Assembly (NCBI GenBank): GCA_964522215.1
Contig: CAZFVR010000027.1
Span: 1 to 22,193 of the forward strand
Direction of reading: 5' to 3'
DNA length: 22,193 nucleotides
Source of the DNA: CAG-390 sp964522215
GTDB taxonomy: Bacteria > Bacillota > Clostridia > Oscillospirales > CAG-272
Below, in pieces: positions 1 through 7,975 of the stretch (position 1 is its first letter; each line of letters opens with the position of its first letter). The notes beneath the pieces were generated by a model. It made no database searches. It was not told where the DNA came from and saw only the letters and a list, made by a program, of their open reading frames with translations. A program made the position numbers and the translations under genes.

Positions 1-6
1 TCCGGA

Positions 7-73
7 CTTCACCCCCCGATGGTGAAGAAGATCAGATCCGTATCTTTCTATATCAGTTTAGTCAGCGCGGAAC
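7..73 (+). repeat. R1 repeat, diverged copy at the left edge
   Basis: The block beginning CCCCGATGGTG at 14 and ending GTCAGCGCGGAAC at 61-73 aligns along about 60 bases with the R1 repeat units at 2475-2527. Both ends match closely and the middle is diverged. CTTCACC (7-13) can pair with GGTGAAG (21-27), and GATC-A-GATC in the middle replaces the GACT/AGTC arms of the other copies. It lies downstream of pnp in the same orientation as the 2.4 kb array. No coding content is seen in 1-170, and no clear U-tract terminator for pnp is visible there. Confidence 0.6.
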
Positions 74-170
74 GTCACTTGTGAAAACGGGCATCACTCT
101 TATTACGGCAACGCCGAGCCAAGATTTATTTGTCCTGACCCGGCGAAGCATTTGTGATTGATTTTATTGA

Positions 171-2279
171 TTACTGGGCATCTCTGATAGAGAAATCCAT
201 TCTGCCCTTTTTATCGAGACCGATATATTTTACCTTTACGGTATCTCCGAGGTGCAAAACATCCTCAACCTTATCTATGCGGTGGTCGGTGATGCGGGAG
301 ATATGCACCATGCCCTCCTTGCCGGGGGCGTACTCAACAAAGCAGCCAAACTCCTTAATGCCGGTTACCTTACCTGTGTATACGGTGCCGACAACAGGCT
401 CAAAGCATATGGCATCAATGGTTGCCTTGGCGGCATCTGCGGCTGCGCGGTTAACGGCGGCGATGTAAACTGTGCCGTCATCCTCAATATCTATCTTGGC
501 GCCGGTGTCGGCAACTATCTTCTGGATCACCGAGCCGCCCTTGCCTATGACCTCGCGGATCTTATCCGGGTCGATCTTTATCGTCATCATCTTGGGGGCG
601 CACTCATTTACCTCCTCGCGGGGAGCGGGGATGGCCTTAAGTATCACCTCATCTATGATATAATCACGTCCTGCGTGAGTCATCTCCAAAGCGGACTTAA
701 TTATCTCGGGGGTAAGGCCGTCGATCTTAAGGTCCATCTGGATAGATGTAATGCCCTTGTGTGTACCGGCTACCTTAAAGTCCATATCGCCGTAAAAGTC
801 CTCAACGCCCTGAATGTCTATCATGGTCATCCAGCTGTCGCCCTCGGTGATAAGACCGCAGGAGATGCCCGCAACGGGTGCTTTGATCGGCACGCCGGCA
901 TCCATAAGAGCGAGAGTCGAGCCGCAAACAGAGGCCTGCGAGGTAGAGCCGTTAGAGGATATGACCTCGGAGACCAAGCGGATGGCATAGGGGAACTCCT
1001 CGGGTGTGGGGAGTACCGGCACGAGCGAGCGCTCTGCAAGTGCACCGTGGCCTATCTCACGTCTGCCGGGACTGCGGGTGGATTTTGCCTCACCTGTTGA
1101 AAATCCGGGCATATTGTAATGGTGCATATATCTCTTGGAGTCCTCGTTATCAATGCCGTCCAGCATCTGTGCCTCGGCAAGTGTACCGAGAGTTGCAAGG
1201 GTAACTACCTGCGTCTGTCCGCGGGTGAACATACCCGAGCCGTGTACCTTCTTAAAGAGGCCGACCTCGGCGCCAAGGGGACGTATCTGGTTAAGGGCGC
1301 GACCGTCCACGCGCTTGCCCTCAAGCAGCCAGCGGCGCACTACCTTCTTTTGCATCTTGTAAACGAGCTCCGGCATCTGTGTGGGCAGGTCGGGATATTC
1401 CTCGCCAAACTTTTCAAGTATTGCATCCTCAATGGGGAGCATACGCTCATCGCGCACGTTCTTGTCATCTGTATCGAGTGCGTTCATGAGGTCCGCCTCG
1501 CAGAATGCAAATATCTTATCAAACATATCATGGTCAAGCTCGCAGGAGGGATACTCAAATTTGGGCTTGCCCACCTCATCTATAATTGCATTAACGAACT
1601 GGAGCAGAGCCTTTATCTCGGCGTGAGCGGTCATAATGGCGTCATACATAACGTCATCGGCAACCTCCTTTGCGCCGGCCTCTATCATGACCACCTTGTT
1701 CATCGATGCGGCAACGGTCAGCTCAAGGTCACTGACTGCTCTTTCAGCCTCTGTGGGGTTGACAACGAGCTTGCCGTCAACAAGACCCATAAACACGCCG
1801 CCTATCGGGCCGTTCCACGGAATATCCGAAATGGAGAGGGCGATCGATGCGCCGAGCATAGCTGTGATCTCGGGTGAGCAGTCCTGGTCTACCGACATAA
1901 CGGTAAGGGTCAGGGCAACGTCATTTCTCAGGTCCTTGGGGAAAAGGGGACGAATGGGGCGGTCGATAACGCGGGCGGTAAGTATGGCCTTTTCGCTGGG
2001 CTTGCCCTCGCGCTTGAGGTATCCGCCGGGTATCTTGCCCGCGGCGTACATTCTCTCCTCGTAGTCTACGGAGAGGGGAAGAAAATCAATGCCGTCACGC
2101 GGCTTTGCGGATGCGGTGGCGCAGCAAAGCACTGCGGTATCGCCGTATCTTACAAGGCAGGAGCCGTTGGCGAGCCCCGCCATCTTGCCTACCTCTACCG
2201 AAAGCTCACGTCCCGCCAGTGTATAGCGGAATATCTTGTGCTTCGGAAATTCCATTTGTGTGCTTTTGATCTCGTACAT
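171..2279 (-). CDS. pnp: Polyribonucleotide nucleotidyltransferase (PNPase)
   Basis: This is a 3'-to-5' exoribonuclease that degrades RNA by phosphorolysis, releasing nucleoside diphosphates, and acts in the RNA degradosome. The 702-residue product has the full family order: a first RNase PH-like domain, an alpha-helical linker, a second RNase PH-like domain containing FTRGQTQ, a KH domain with the GKGG loop near residue 565, and a C-terminal S1 domain (EFGCFVEYAPGKEGMVHIS). Length matches the family (about 700). The start at 2279 (MYEIKSTQ) is chosen because AAAGGAG lies 7 nt upstream. An in-frame ATG 24 nt further up has no such site. rpsO lies upstream on the same strand, the classical rpsO-pnp order, but here a terminator, a repeat array and a gap separate them, so pnp probably needs its own promoter. 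I could not identify one confidently in the AT-rich 2290-2345 segment. Confidence 0.97.
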   Translation of the reverse strand: MYEIKSTQMEFPKHKIFRYTLAGRELSVEVGKMAGLANGSCLVRYGDTAVLCCATASAKPRDGIDFLPLSVDYEERMYAAGKIPGGYLKREGKPSEKAILTARVIDRPIRPLFPKDLRNDVALTLTVMSVDQDCSPEITAMLGASIALSISDIPWNGPIGGVFMGLVDGKLVVNPTEAERAVSDLELTVAASMNKVVMIEAGAKEVADDVMYDAIMTAHAEIKALLQFVNAIIDEVGKPKFEYPSCELDHDMFDKIFAFCEADLMNALDTDDKNVRDERMLPIEDAILEKFGEEYPDLPTQMPELVYKMQKKVVRRWLLEGKRVDGRALNQIRPLGAEVGLFKKVHGSGMFTRGQTQVVTLATLGTLAEAQMLDGIDNEDSKRYMHHYNMPGFSTGEAKSTRSPGRREIGHGALAERSLVPVLPTPEEFPYAIRLVSEVISSNGSTSQASVCGSTLALMDAGVPIKAPVAGISCGLITEGDSWMTMIDIQGVEDFYGDMDFKVAGTHKGITSIQMDLKIDGLTPEIIKSALEMTHAGRDYIIDEVILKAIPAPREEVNECAPKMMTIKIDPDKIREVIGKGGSVIQKIVADTGAKIDIEDDGTVYIAAVNRAAADAAKATIDAICFEPVVGTVYTGKVTGIKEFGCFVEYAPGKEGMVHISRITDHRIDKVEDVLHLGDTVKVKYIGLDKKGRMDFSIRDAQ

Positions 2280-2430
2280 TTGTAACTCCTTTGCTTTCTG
2301 CATGAAAGCTTCCTAAAAAAATAAAAATGAATATATATTTAAAGATCGACCGACATGGTTAGCACTTAACCGCGCGCCCCTCGCTCGGCGAGGCGCATGG
2401 TTAAATGCTGCCCACATGCGGTTTCTTTAA

Positions 2431-2764
2431 ATCTCGGGTGAAGCTTGTGCGTTATCTGATGTTCATACCCCGATGGTGGAGGACTTCAGAGTCGCATCCC
2501 TCTATGTCAATTAAGTCAGCGCGGAACATTTAGTTTTTTATATCTCGGGTGAAGCTTGTGCGTTATCTGATGTTCATACCCCGATGGTGGAGGACTNNNN
2601 NNNNNNNNNNNNNNNNNNNNNNNNNNNNNNNNNNNNNNNNNNNNNNNNNNNNNNNNNNNNNNNNNNNNNNNNNNNNNNNNNNNNNNNNNNNNNNNNTATA
2701 TCTCGGGTGAAGCTTGTGCGTTATCTGATGTTCATACCCCGATGGTGGAGGGACTCAGAGTCGC
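2431..2764 (+). repeat. R1 tandem repeat array, about 111-bp unit
   Basis: The unit starting ATCTCGGGTGAAGC occurs at 2431 and 2542 (period 111) and again at 2700, after the N run. Copies 1 and 2 are essentially identical over their visible shared part, while copy 3 diverges after about 60 bases and runs into R2. Each unit can form TCGGG-TGAA / TTCA-ta-CCCCGA around a loop, followed by a small hairpin GACT-TCAG-AGTC (copy 1) or GACTC-A-GAGTC (copy 3). No ORF is conserved across units. The segment 2304-2430 upstream is AT-rich and then holds a GC-rich inverted repeat near 2373-2396. The orientation given is arbitrary. Function is unknown. Confidence 0.85.
2597..2696. other. Assembly gap (100 N) inside the R1 array
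   Basis: Exactly 100 unknown bases interrupt the second R1 unit and are followed by a further R1 copy. A round 100-N run is the usual convention for a gap of unknown size, so the true number of R1 units is undetermined. Confidence 0.95.
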
Positions 2765-2882
2765 CTCTTGACCTACAGACGGCGAGAAACACATCATCCA
2801 TTGTTGCGGCGGGAGCTGTCCCCCGCCCTACGGAGTTTATACGTAGCCATAAACGGCTGCGACATCCATTGTTCCGCGACCG
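2762..2882 (-). repeat. R2 dispersed repeat, copy 1
   Basis: Read on the minus strand, this about 120-bp block matches 16746-16861 in order. The shared parts are CGCGGAACAATGGAT-like, then ATAAACTCCGTAGGG, then a GC hairpin, then CCCGCCGCAAC, then CGTCT-TAGGT-A. The core hairpin is GGCGGGAG-CTGT-CCCCCGCC (2808-2827). A side hairpin pairs AGCC with GGCT around GTTTAT. The motif ACAATGGAT occurs twice in this copy. It resembles the REP-like palindromic intergenic repeats known from gut Clostridia, but I cannot name the family. It sits immediately downstream of the rpsO terminator and abuts R1. Confidence 0.75.
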
Positions 2883-2908
2883 CGCGCTGAGCCGCATGTT
2901 TTTACTAC

Positions 2909-2942
2909 AAAAAAACGGATGCCTGTACGCGGCATCCGTTTA
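2909..2942 (-). terminator. Rho-independent terminator of rpsO
   Basis: AACGGATGCC (2914-2923) pairs perfectly with GGCATCCGTT (2931-2940) around a 7-nt loop. On the minus strand the stem is followed by six U (A run 2909-2914). It lies 9 nt past the rpsO stop codon. Confidence 0.9.
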
Positions 2943-2951
2943 ACTGCCCGC

Positions 2952-3215
2952 TTACTTTCTGATGTTAAGTCTTGCGATAATGGAGCGGTATCTTTCGATA
3001 TCGACCTTCATCAGATAGTTGAGCAGGTTTCTTCTGTGACCAACCATTTTAAGAAGACCGCGGCGGCTGTGATGGTCGTTGTTGTTCTTCTTAAGATGTT
3101 CGGTAAGAGTGTTGATCCTGCTGGTGAGCAGTGCGATCTGAACCTCGGGCGAGCCCGTGTCACCCTCGTGGGTCGCGTACTCTTCGATAATGGAGAGCTT
3201 TTCTTCTTTGGTCAT
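2952..3215 (-). CDS. rpsO: 30S ribosomal protein S15
   Basis: S15 is a primary 16S rRNA-binding protein of the small-subunit central domain. The 87-residue product carries the family signatures DTGSPEVQIALLT and HHSRRGLLKMVGHRRNLLNYL-type residues, and the usual length is 88-89. The start is set at 3215 (MTKEEK) because GAGGTG sits about 6 nt upstream. A longer in-frame reading to 3272 would add 19 non-conserved residues from the leader. The gene has its own promoter (3332-3360) and an about 110-nt leader. S15 commonly represses its own translation through a structured leader in other bacteria, but whether this leader does so is unknown. Confidence 0.97.
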   Translation of the reverse strand: MTKEEKLSIIEEYATHEGDTGSPEVQIALLTSRINTLTEHLKKNNNDHHSRRGLLKMVGHRRNLLNYLMKVDIERYRSIIARLNIRK

Positions 3216-3331
3216 TTTTTTCACCTCATTAAATATATGCGCCAACTCAGCAACCGGCCGGTGAACGGCCATGGGCCTTATCCCGGAGACCGAGTTTGCG
3301 TCATGCCTCGGCGTTACACCAAGGCAATGTT

Positions 3332-3360
3332 ATTATACCACACCGCGGCGGTTTTGTAAA
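3332..3360 (-). promoter_or_regulatory. rpsO promoter with hairpin at the predicted 5' end
   Basis: On the minus strand TTTACA (3355-3360) is separated by 17 nt from TATAAT (3332-3337). The predicted transcript starts near 3325. That is the first base of a 7-bp hairpin (CCAAGGC 3319-3325 with GCCTCGG 3305-3311), so the mRNA would begin with a stem-loop. GGCC...GGCC pairing near 3254-3271 may form a second leader hairpin. Confidence 0.85.
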
Positions 3361-3496
3361 GACCAAATGAGGGTTTTTTTATTATATTTATATGAAGTTT
3401 TTTTCGCAGCCGATGCGGCTGCCCCCGGCACATATCGTTTGGTTTATATTTTGTTTACTTTTTGCGCTAAAAGATTAAATGTTTTTTCAAAATCGC

Positions 3497-3525
3497 TTGA
3501 CATCCGCCAGATTATATGCTAAAAT
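3497..3525 (+). promoter_or_regulatory. Promoter of the 3581 secreted-protein gene
   Basis: TTGACA (3497-3502), a 17-nt spacer and TAAAAT (3520-3525) form a near-consensus sigma-A promoter. The predicted start is near 3532. The about 49-nt leader holds a 6-bp hairpin (GTGGCA / TGCCGC, about 3539-3555) ahead of the ribosome site AAAGGAGA. The stretch 3361-3496 between the two divergent promoters is AT-rich and shows no gene. Confidence 0.9.
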
Positions 3526-3580
3526 AACCTTAAGATATTGTGGCATTTCGTGCCGCAAAAAACAACAAAGGAGAAACATC

Positions 3581-4906
3581 ATGAAAAAGATCATTTCCCT
3601 CGTCCTTGCAGCACTTATGCTGACGATCCTTTCGGTGCCCGCATTTGCGGCAGACGCTCCCTCCGTTGGGGCAACGGCGCCCGAGGCACCCACGCCCATC
3701 ACCAATGCCGAAGAATTTATGGCAATGGAATCCGGCAAGACCTACGTCCTTGCCAATGATATCGACTTTGGCGGTAAGGTGTTCAGCGAGATCATGATCT
3801 CCGGCAGCAAGTTTATTGCCGGTCTTGACGGTGACGGCCACGTCATTAAAAACTTTAAGTTTGAGGTTACCGATCACGCAGGCGACCTTGCTATCTTCCA
3901 GCAGCTTGGCGGCGGTTACATCAAAAACCTCAGCATCGGTACCGTTAACGATCCCATCGTTTACAAGGTAAACAATCCCCAAAAGGGTTCCTACGCCATC
4001 CTTGCTGCCAGCACGAAGAACAAGGACCAGACTCCCGAGATCGACAACGTTCACATCTGCGCTGACGTTGATATCCTTTTTGCAACCACCACCGTTAAGA
4101 TGCAGTTTGGCAGCTTTATCGGCTTCGCAAGAAACTACAAGATCACCAACAGCACCCTCAACGGTGATGTGACCGTTAGAAACTCGGTCACGGAGCCTAT
4201 GTCCGTTTACAGAAACGTTGGCGGCTTCATTGGCGCAGATAAAGAGAACTGGTCGGTCGGCGTGCTTGAAAACTGCGAGAACAACGCATCCATCTCTAAC
4301 TTTGACAACGCAGCGGAGGCTCGTTGTGCCGGCTTTATCGGCTATACCGATAAGTATGATACCACCATTAAGAACTGCACCAACAACGGTGCCATCCACC
4401 TTGTCACATCCGCAGGCTCAGGCTTTGCCGCAGGTATCGTTGGAACCTCCAACAGCCCCATCGATGGTTCTATGACCATTGACGGCTGCGTAAACAACGG
4501 CAGCATCACCTACGAGTGCAAGAACGACGATGCAGATAAGCTCAAGACCTTTGCGGGCGGCATCATCGCCGGCGCACAGAGAGGTGCCATCACCGTTACC
4601 AACTGCCAAAACACCGTGCTGTTTGACTCCACCGCGGCTAACAACCTTGAGATCATCGGCGGCATCGTAGACGGCGGTTTCCCCTACGTCGAGGAAAAGG
4701 ACAACAAGACCACTGCCGATATGACAGTGACCCCCGTGGATCCCAACCCGGTTGATACCACCGCTCCCGCCGAGGACACAAAGGCTCCCGAGACCGAGCC
4801 CTCCAGCCCCTCCACCGGCGACCACAGCCTGGTCATCATCCTGCTTGCAGCATTCATGTCCGTAGTTGGCGCAGCGTTTGCATTCATCGCCCGCCGCGAG
4901 AACTGA
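3581..4906 (+). CDS. Secreted GLUG/beta-helix-like protein with sortase-type anchor
   Basis: The 441-residue product begins with a signal peptide (MKKIISLVLAALML..., cleavage likely after AFA near residue 24). It then has a TNAEEFMAMESGKTYVL-type module of the kind that opens many GLUG-repeat proteins. About 330 residues of beta-helix-like repeats follow, with recurring GGFIG, GIIAG, NCxNN and NNGSI elements. A Thr/Pro/Glu-rich linker leads to SPSTGD near residue 409, a hydrophobic segment and the basic end ARREN. This is an LPXTG-like sorting signal of the variant common in Oscillospirales, so wall anchoring by a sortase is inferred. The start at 3581 is supported by AAAGGAGA 8 nt upstream and by the signal peptide, and an upstream in-frame ATG at 3479 would ruin it. 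No sortase gene is in the window. The ligand is unknown: adhesion or glycan binding is possible but not shown. Confidence 0.85.
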   Translation: MKKIISLVLAALMLTILSVPAFAADAPSVGATAPEAPTPITNAEEFMAMESGKTYVLANDIDFGGKVFSEIMISGSKFIAGLDGDGHVIKNFKFEVTDHAGDLAIFQQLGGGYIKNLSIGTVNDPIVYKVNNPQKGSYAILAASTKNKDQTPEIDNVHICADVDILFATTTVKMQFGSFIGFARNYKITNSTLNGDVTVRNSVTEPMSVYRNVGGFIGADKENWSVGVLENCENNASISNFDNAAEARCAGFIGYTDKYDTTIKNCTNNGAIHLVTSAGSGFAAGIVGTSNSPIDGSMTIDGCVNNGSITYECKNDDADKLKTFAGGIIAGAQRGAITVTNCQNTVLFDSTAANNLEIIGGIVDGGFPYVEEKDNKTTADMTVTPVDPNPVDTTAPAEDTKAPETEPSSPSTGDHSLVIILLAAFMSVVGAAFAFIARREN

Positions 4907-4918
4907 TAAACGGAAAAA

Positions 4919-4981
4919 ATATTTAATATCAAACACCACAGCCTCCCGCACGCGGGAGGCTGTGGTGTTTAAATATTAAAT
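4919..4981. terminator. Bidirectional palindromic terminator between convergent genes
   Basis: A 19-bp perfect stem (4931-4949 with 4952-4970) is extended by outer AT-rich arms, ATTTAATAT (4921-4929) with ATATTAAAT (4973-4981). It lies between the stop codons of the 3581 gene and the convergent MATE gene. The AT-rich outer arms supply U-rich sequence on either strand, so it can end transcripts from both sides. The very short central loop and long perfect stem are notable. Confidence 0.85.
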
Positions 4982-4986
4982 TCAGA

Positions 4987-6375
4987 TCAGATACTATCGG
5001 CTTCGGGGTGTTCGGTCTTAAATTTTTTTGAGTTTATTATCACAAGATAGCAAACGAACGCGGCGGCGGTGGTCAGTGCCCACGAGATGGGGAAGACGAT
5101 GTAGATGGATTCCAGCGTACCGACCGAGCGGAAGACGGTGGCTATCCATATCATTCTGAACACGCATGCGCCGAGCAGTGAGACGATCATTGACGTCATG
5201 GATGCGCCAAGCCCGCGGAGCACGCCTGACATTACCTCCATCATGCCGCCGATAAAGTAAGGAATGCCCATGTAGAGCAGTCGCACCATGCCGTACTCGA
5301 TGACGGCCATATCATCCTGTGCAAAGATAGACAAAAGCTGCGGCCCCAGCGCGTAACAGCCAAGGCCTATGGCAAGGCCTATCGTGCTGACCAGCAGCAT
5401 GCAATCGCGGCAGGACTGCCGAATGCGTTTGATCTGCCGCCCGCCAAGGTTTTGCCCGGTAAAGGTCAGCGCGGCGTGATAAAAGGAGTTTTGCGCTATG
5501 TATATCAGGCCGTCCACATTTGATGCCGCGCCGTTGCCGGCAACGATGGCAGCACTTTCAAAGGAGTTTATCGAGGACTGTATCAGCACGTTTGAAAAGG
5601 AGAACAGCACGCTCTGCACGCCCGCGGGCAGGCCGATGCGCAATATCTTTATAAGCTTTTCGCCCTTGATGTAGAGGTGTGCAAGATCAAGGCGGCAGCA
5701 GTCGTCAAGTCGGCAGAGCAGGCGAACGGTCAGAAAAGCCGAAAGATACTGCGAAGCGATGGTGGAGGCGGCAACGCCCCAAACATCGCGGAAAAAGAAG
5801 ACGAGCAGGATATTCAGCACCACATTGACTGCGCCGGATATCACCAAAAAGATAAGCGGATTTTTGGTATCTCCCCGCGCGCGCAGGATGGATGTGCCGT
5901 AGTTGTATACCATCTGCGCGGGAATGCCGAGAAAGATTATGCGCATGTAGCGGGTGGATTGATCAATGCATTCCTCAACCGTGCCCATCAGCTCAAGCAG
6001 TGGCTTGCAGGCAAAAAAGCCGAATACAGCAACCACCAATCCCAGCACAAAGCTTACGGTTATGGCGGTCTGCACTATGTCGTGCGCATCGTCCTCGCGG
6101 TGAGAGCCGAGCGCGTGTGAGACGGATACCGATGCACCCACCGAAAGACCGATAAACAGCCCGGTTATCAGGTTTGAAAGCGAGCCTGTTGAGCTGACCG
6201 CCCCCAGTGCATCGGTTCCCACCAGCCAACCGACAACAGCCGAGTCGGATGCGTTGTAAAGGAACTGCAAAACGCCCGTTGCCATTACCGGCAGGGTAAA
6301 CAGCAATATGTTTTTCATCAGCGGACCGTGGATAAAGTCTATCTCCCGCCCGCGTTTTTTTACCGTATCTGACAT
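4987..6375 (-). CDS. MATE family multidrug/toxin exporter
   Basis: This is an integral membrane antiporter expected to export cationic drugs or metabolites using a Na+ or H+ gradient. The 462-residue product has about 12 hydrophobic segments. The first half opens with the family-typical block LFTLPVMATGVLQFLYNASD followed by the SVGASVSVSHALG region, and the second half repeats the pattern from GLPAGVQSVLFSFSNVL. Length is normal for the family. The start at 6375 (MSDTVKKRG) is chosen because GAGGT lies about 5 nt upstream. A longer reading to 6438 would begin in the 5' leader hairpin. The gene is monocistronic, with its own promoter and a shared terminator. Substrate cannot be read from sequence. 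Confidence 0.93.
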   Translation of the reverse strand: MSDTVKKRGREIDFIHGPLMKNILLFTLPVMATGVLQFLYNASDSAVVGWLVGTDALGAVSSTGSLSNLITGLFIGLSVGASVSVSHALGSHREDDAHDIVQTAITVSFVLGLVVAVFGFFACKPLLELMGTVEECIDQSTRYMRIIFLGIPAQMVYNYGTSILRARGDTKNPLIFLVISGAVNVVLNILLVFFFRDVWGVAASTIASQYLSAFLTVRLLCRLDDCCRLDLAHLYIKGEKLIKILRIGLPAGVQSVLFSFSNVLIQSSINSFESAAIVAGNGAASNVDGLIYIAQNSFYHAALTFTGQNLGGRQIKRIRQSCRDCMLLVSTIGLAIGLGCYALGPQLLSIFAQDDMAVIEYGMVRLLYMGIPYFIGGMMEVMSGVLRGLGASMTSMIVSLLGACVFRMIWIATVFRSVGTLESIYIVFPISWALTTAAAFVCYLVIINSKKFKTEHPEADSI

Positions 6376-6404
6376 GGATACCTCGCAAAAGTCGTTTTTG
6401 GGCA

Positions 6405-6470
6405 GTGTGCCGCCGCAGTCGGCGGCACACATACCCATTATAATTATAGCGCACGGGGCGAGTTTGTCAA
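6405..6470 (-). promoter_or_regulatory. MATE gene promoter plus strong 5'-leader hairpin
   Basis: On the minus strand TTGACA (6465-6470), a 16-nt spacer and TATAAT (6443-6448) predict a start near 6436. The leader then folds into a 10-bp perfect GC-rich hairpin (GTGTGCCGCC 6405-6414, loop GCAGTC, GGCGGCACAC 6421-6430). No U tract follows, so it is more likely a stabiliser or regulatory fold than a terminator. Confidence 0.85.
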
Positions 6471-6510
6471 GTATTTTCTCGGTCTTTGTGGAAATATTAA
6501 AATATAACTA

Positions 6511-6539
6511 TGGAATATCTATAAAAAATATGATATAAT
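6511..6539 (+). promoter_or_regulatory. Probable promoter of the GNAT-mltG cluster
   Basis: TATAAT at 6534-6539 is perfect. The hexamer 17 nt upstream (TGGAAT, 6511-6516) is a poor -35. The predicted start near 6546 leaves a short leader of about 24 nt before the ATG at 6570. Confidence 0.55.
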
Positions 6540-6569
6540 AATGTCATTACAAAAAAGGACGGTCGCGGA

Positions 6570-7298
6570 ATGGATAGTGGCGCGGTTTTTTGCACCTGCA
6601 CGGCACGCGCGAGGGATGCCGAGCGCGAGCTGTGCGGCATCTGGCGCGATTGCTTTCCATCTGACGGAGAGCGTGATGCCATGCTTTTTTGCCGTCACTC
6701 GGGGGCGGAGGCACTCTTGCTTTGCGCAGGCGGCAGGACGGCGGGCGGCTGCGGGATAGTTCCGCTGACGGCGGGCGAGCTGCGCGGCGGGTACATTTTT
6801 GCGCTTGGTGTGCTTTCCGCATATCGCGGGCGCGGCGGAATGAGGCTGCTGCTTGCGGCGGCGCGTGAGCACGGCGCGGCGCACGGGCTGGACTTTTTGG
6901 CACTCGTCCCGGCGGATGATGGGCTTGCCCGCACATATTCGCGCTGCGGCTTTGTCGGGCGGATAGAGATCCCGCATTGGGAGGTGGCGGCAGGGATGCC
7001 GTTGCACCCCACGCATCTGCCGCCGCCGCATGTGTCCGGCGGCAGGGTGATAATGCCCGGCGCGGGCTTTGTGGATTATATTCGCGCTACATACGGCGAG
7101 TTTGACCTTGGCGGCGCGGGGCTGGTGTGCGGCGATGAGCAAAACGGGCGGCGAGAGGTGTTTGAATATATCCCGGGGGATGGAGACGAGGGCATAACGC
7201 CCGTTGCACTTCCCAATGCGGGGATGCTCCTGCCGCTGACCCCTGCTGCCGAACGTCTGCGCCGGGGATATAGATTTTATTGCTCGATGGGAGAATAG
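6570..7298 (+). CDS. GNAT-family N-acetyltransferase with C-terminal extension
   Basis: This is a predicted cytoplasmic acetyl-CoA-dependent acyltransferase of 242 residues. The acetyl-CoA pyrophosphate-binding motif is visible as LGVLSAYRGRGGMRLLL (residues 79-95, key residues R86-G-R-G-G), preceded by the beta-4 strand and followed by ARTYSRCGFVGR, the usual end of the GNAT core. About 100 further residues past the core (from near residue 140) do not match a single-domain GNAT and could be a second, degenerate half as in tandem-GNAT proteins. The ATG at 6570 has only AAGGAC 9 nt upstream, a weak ribosome site. GC is high, with many Gly-Ala-Arg codons. It is the first gene of the plus-strand cluster. 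Substrate unknown. Confidence 0.8.
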   Translation: MDSGAVFCTCTARARDAERELCGIWRDCFPSDGERDAMLFCRHSGAEALLLCAGGRTAGGCGIVPLTAGELRGGYIFALGVLSAYRGRGGMRLLLAAAREHGAAHGLDFLALVPADDGLARTYSRCGFVGRIEIPHWEVAAGMPLHPTHLPPPHVSGGRVIMPGAGFVDYIRATYGEFDLGGAGLVCGDEQNGRREVFEYIPGDGDEGITPVALPNAGMLLPLTPAAERLRRGYRFYCSMGE

Positions 7299-7386
7299 AT
7301 GAGATATACGCTTGGCGCGATCGGAGGTGGATCTCCGTGCGTCTGAGATCAAATTACAAGAGCGGATGGATATTCGGAGGTACAAA

Positions 7387-7932
7387 ATGGTATATGTTTT
7401 TCTTGCAAATGGCTTTGAGGAGGTCGAGGCGCTGGCGCCCGTCGACATCCTGCGCCGCGCGGGGGTGGAGGTCACCACTGTCGGCATTGGCGGGCGGACT
7501 GTCACCGGCTCGCACGGTATCAGCGTGATGGCGGATGTGTCGGATAGCTGCTTCACCCCCGATGCGCGCGGCATTGAGGCGGTGATCCTGCCCGGCGGCA
7601 TGCCGGGAGCCGCAAATCTTGATGCCTCCCCCGTGGTCGACTCAACTCTTCGCGCCGCCGATGAGGCGGGCGCGTACCTTTGCGCCATCTGCGCCGCGCC
7701 GCTGGTGCTTGGCCGCCGCGGGTATCTGCGGGATCATGCCGCCACCTGCTTCCCCGGCTTTGAGGGTGAGCTGGCGGGTGCTCGGGTCACCGCCGACCGC
7801 GTTGTGACCGACCGCCGCCGCATTACCGCCGCCGGCATGGGCGTGGCGGTTGAATTTGGCCTTGCCATTACCGCCGCACTTTGCGGAGAGGCGAAGGCGT
7901 TGGAGCTTCGCCGCGGCTTTCTTGCCGACTGA
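7387..7932 (+). CDS. DJ-1/PfpI superfamily protein (YajL/ThiJ-like)
   Basis: The 181-residue product has the DJ-1 fold signature. FLANGFEEVEALAPVDILRRAG at the N-terminus contains the conserved acidic residue (E14). The nucleophile elbow is AICAAP with Cys102, and AITAALCG closes the fold. Members are annotated as protein deglycases, chaperones or, historically, thiazole-phosphate biosynthesis proteins; activity varies and the deglycase role is debated. The start at 7387 is supported by GGAGG 7-11 nt upstream and by alignment with the family N-terminus; an upstream extension to 7312 is not conserved. It lies 88 nt after the GNAT gene and 43 nt before the CPBP gene, so co-transcription is likely. 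Confidence 0.9.
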   Translation: MVYVFLANGFEEVEALAPVDILRRAGVEVTTVGIGGRTVTGSHGISVMADVSDSCFTPDARGIEAVILPGGMPGAANLDASPVVDSTLRAADEAGAYLCAICAAPLVLGRRGYLRDHAATCFPGFEGELAGARVTADRVVTDRRRITAAGMGVAVEFGLAITAALCGEAKALELRRGFLAD

Positions 7933-7975
7933 ACCTAAAAAATATCAGCTGAAAATAACGAAAGGCGGTGAAAAA

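Noticed and set aside
252..1877. Long plus-strand reading frames opposite pnp
   Set aside because: They are antisense shadows of a certain PNPase gene, lack ribosome sites and have no family traits.
2431..2764. CRISPR array
   Set aside because: The unit is 111 bp with no short repeat/variable spacer alternation, and no cas genes are present.
2584..2943. Plus-strand reading frame running through the N gap
   Set aside because: It spans unknown bases and repeat sequence, and its end overlaps the rpsO terminator.
3530..4399. 289-codon minus-strand frame opposite the 3581 gene
   Set aside because: The plus-strand gene has promoter, ribosome site, signal peptide and sorting tail. The antisense frame has none.
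6519..7688. 389-codon minus-strand frame opposite the GNAT and DJ-1 genes
   Set aside because: It is a product of high GC. It crosses two recognisable plus-strand genes and has no recognisable domain.
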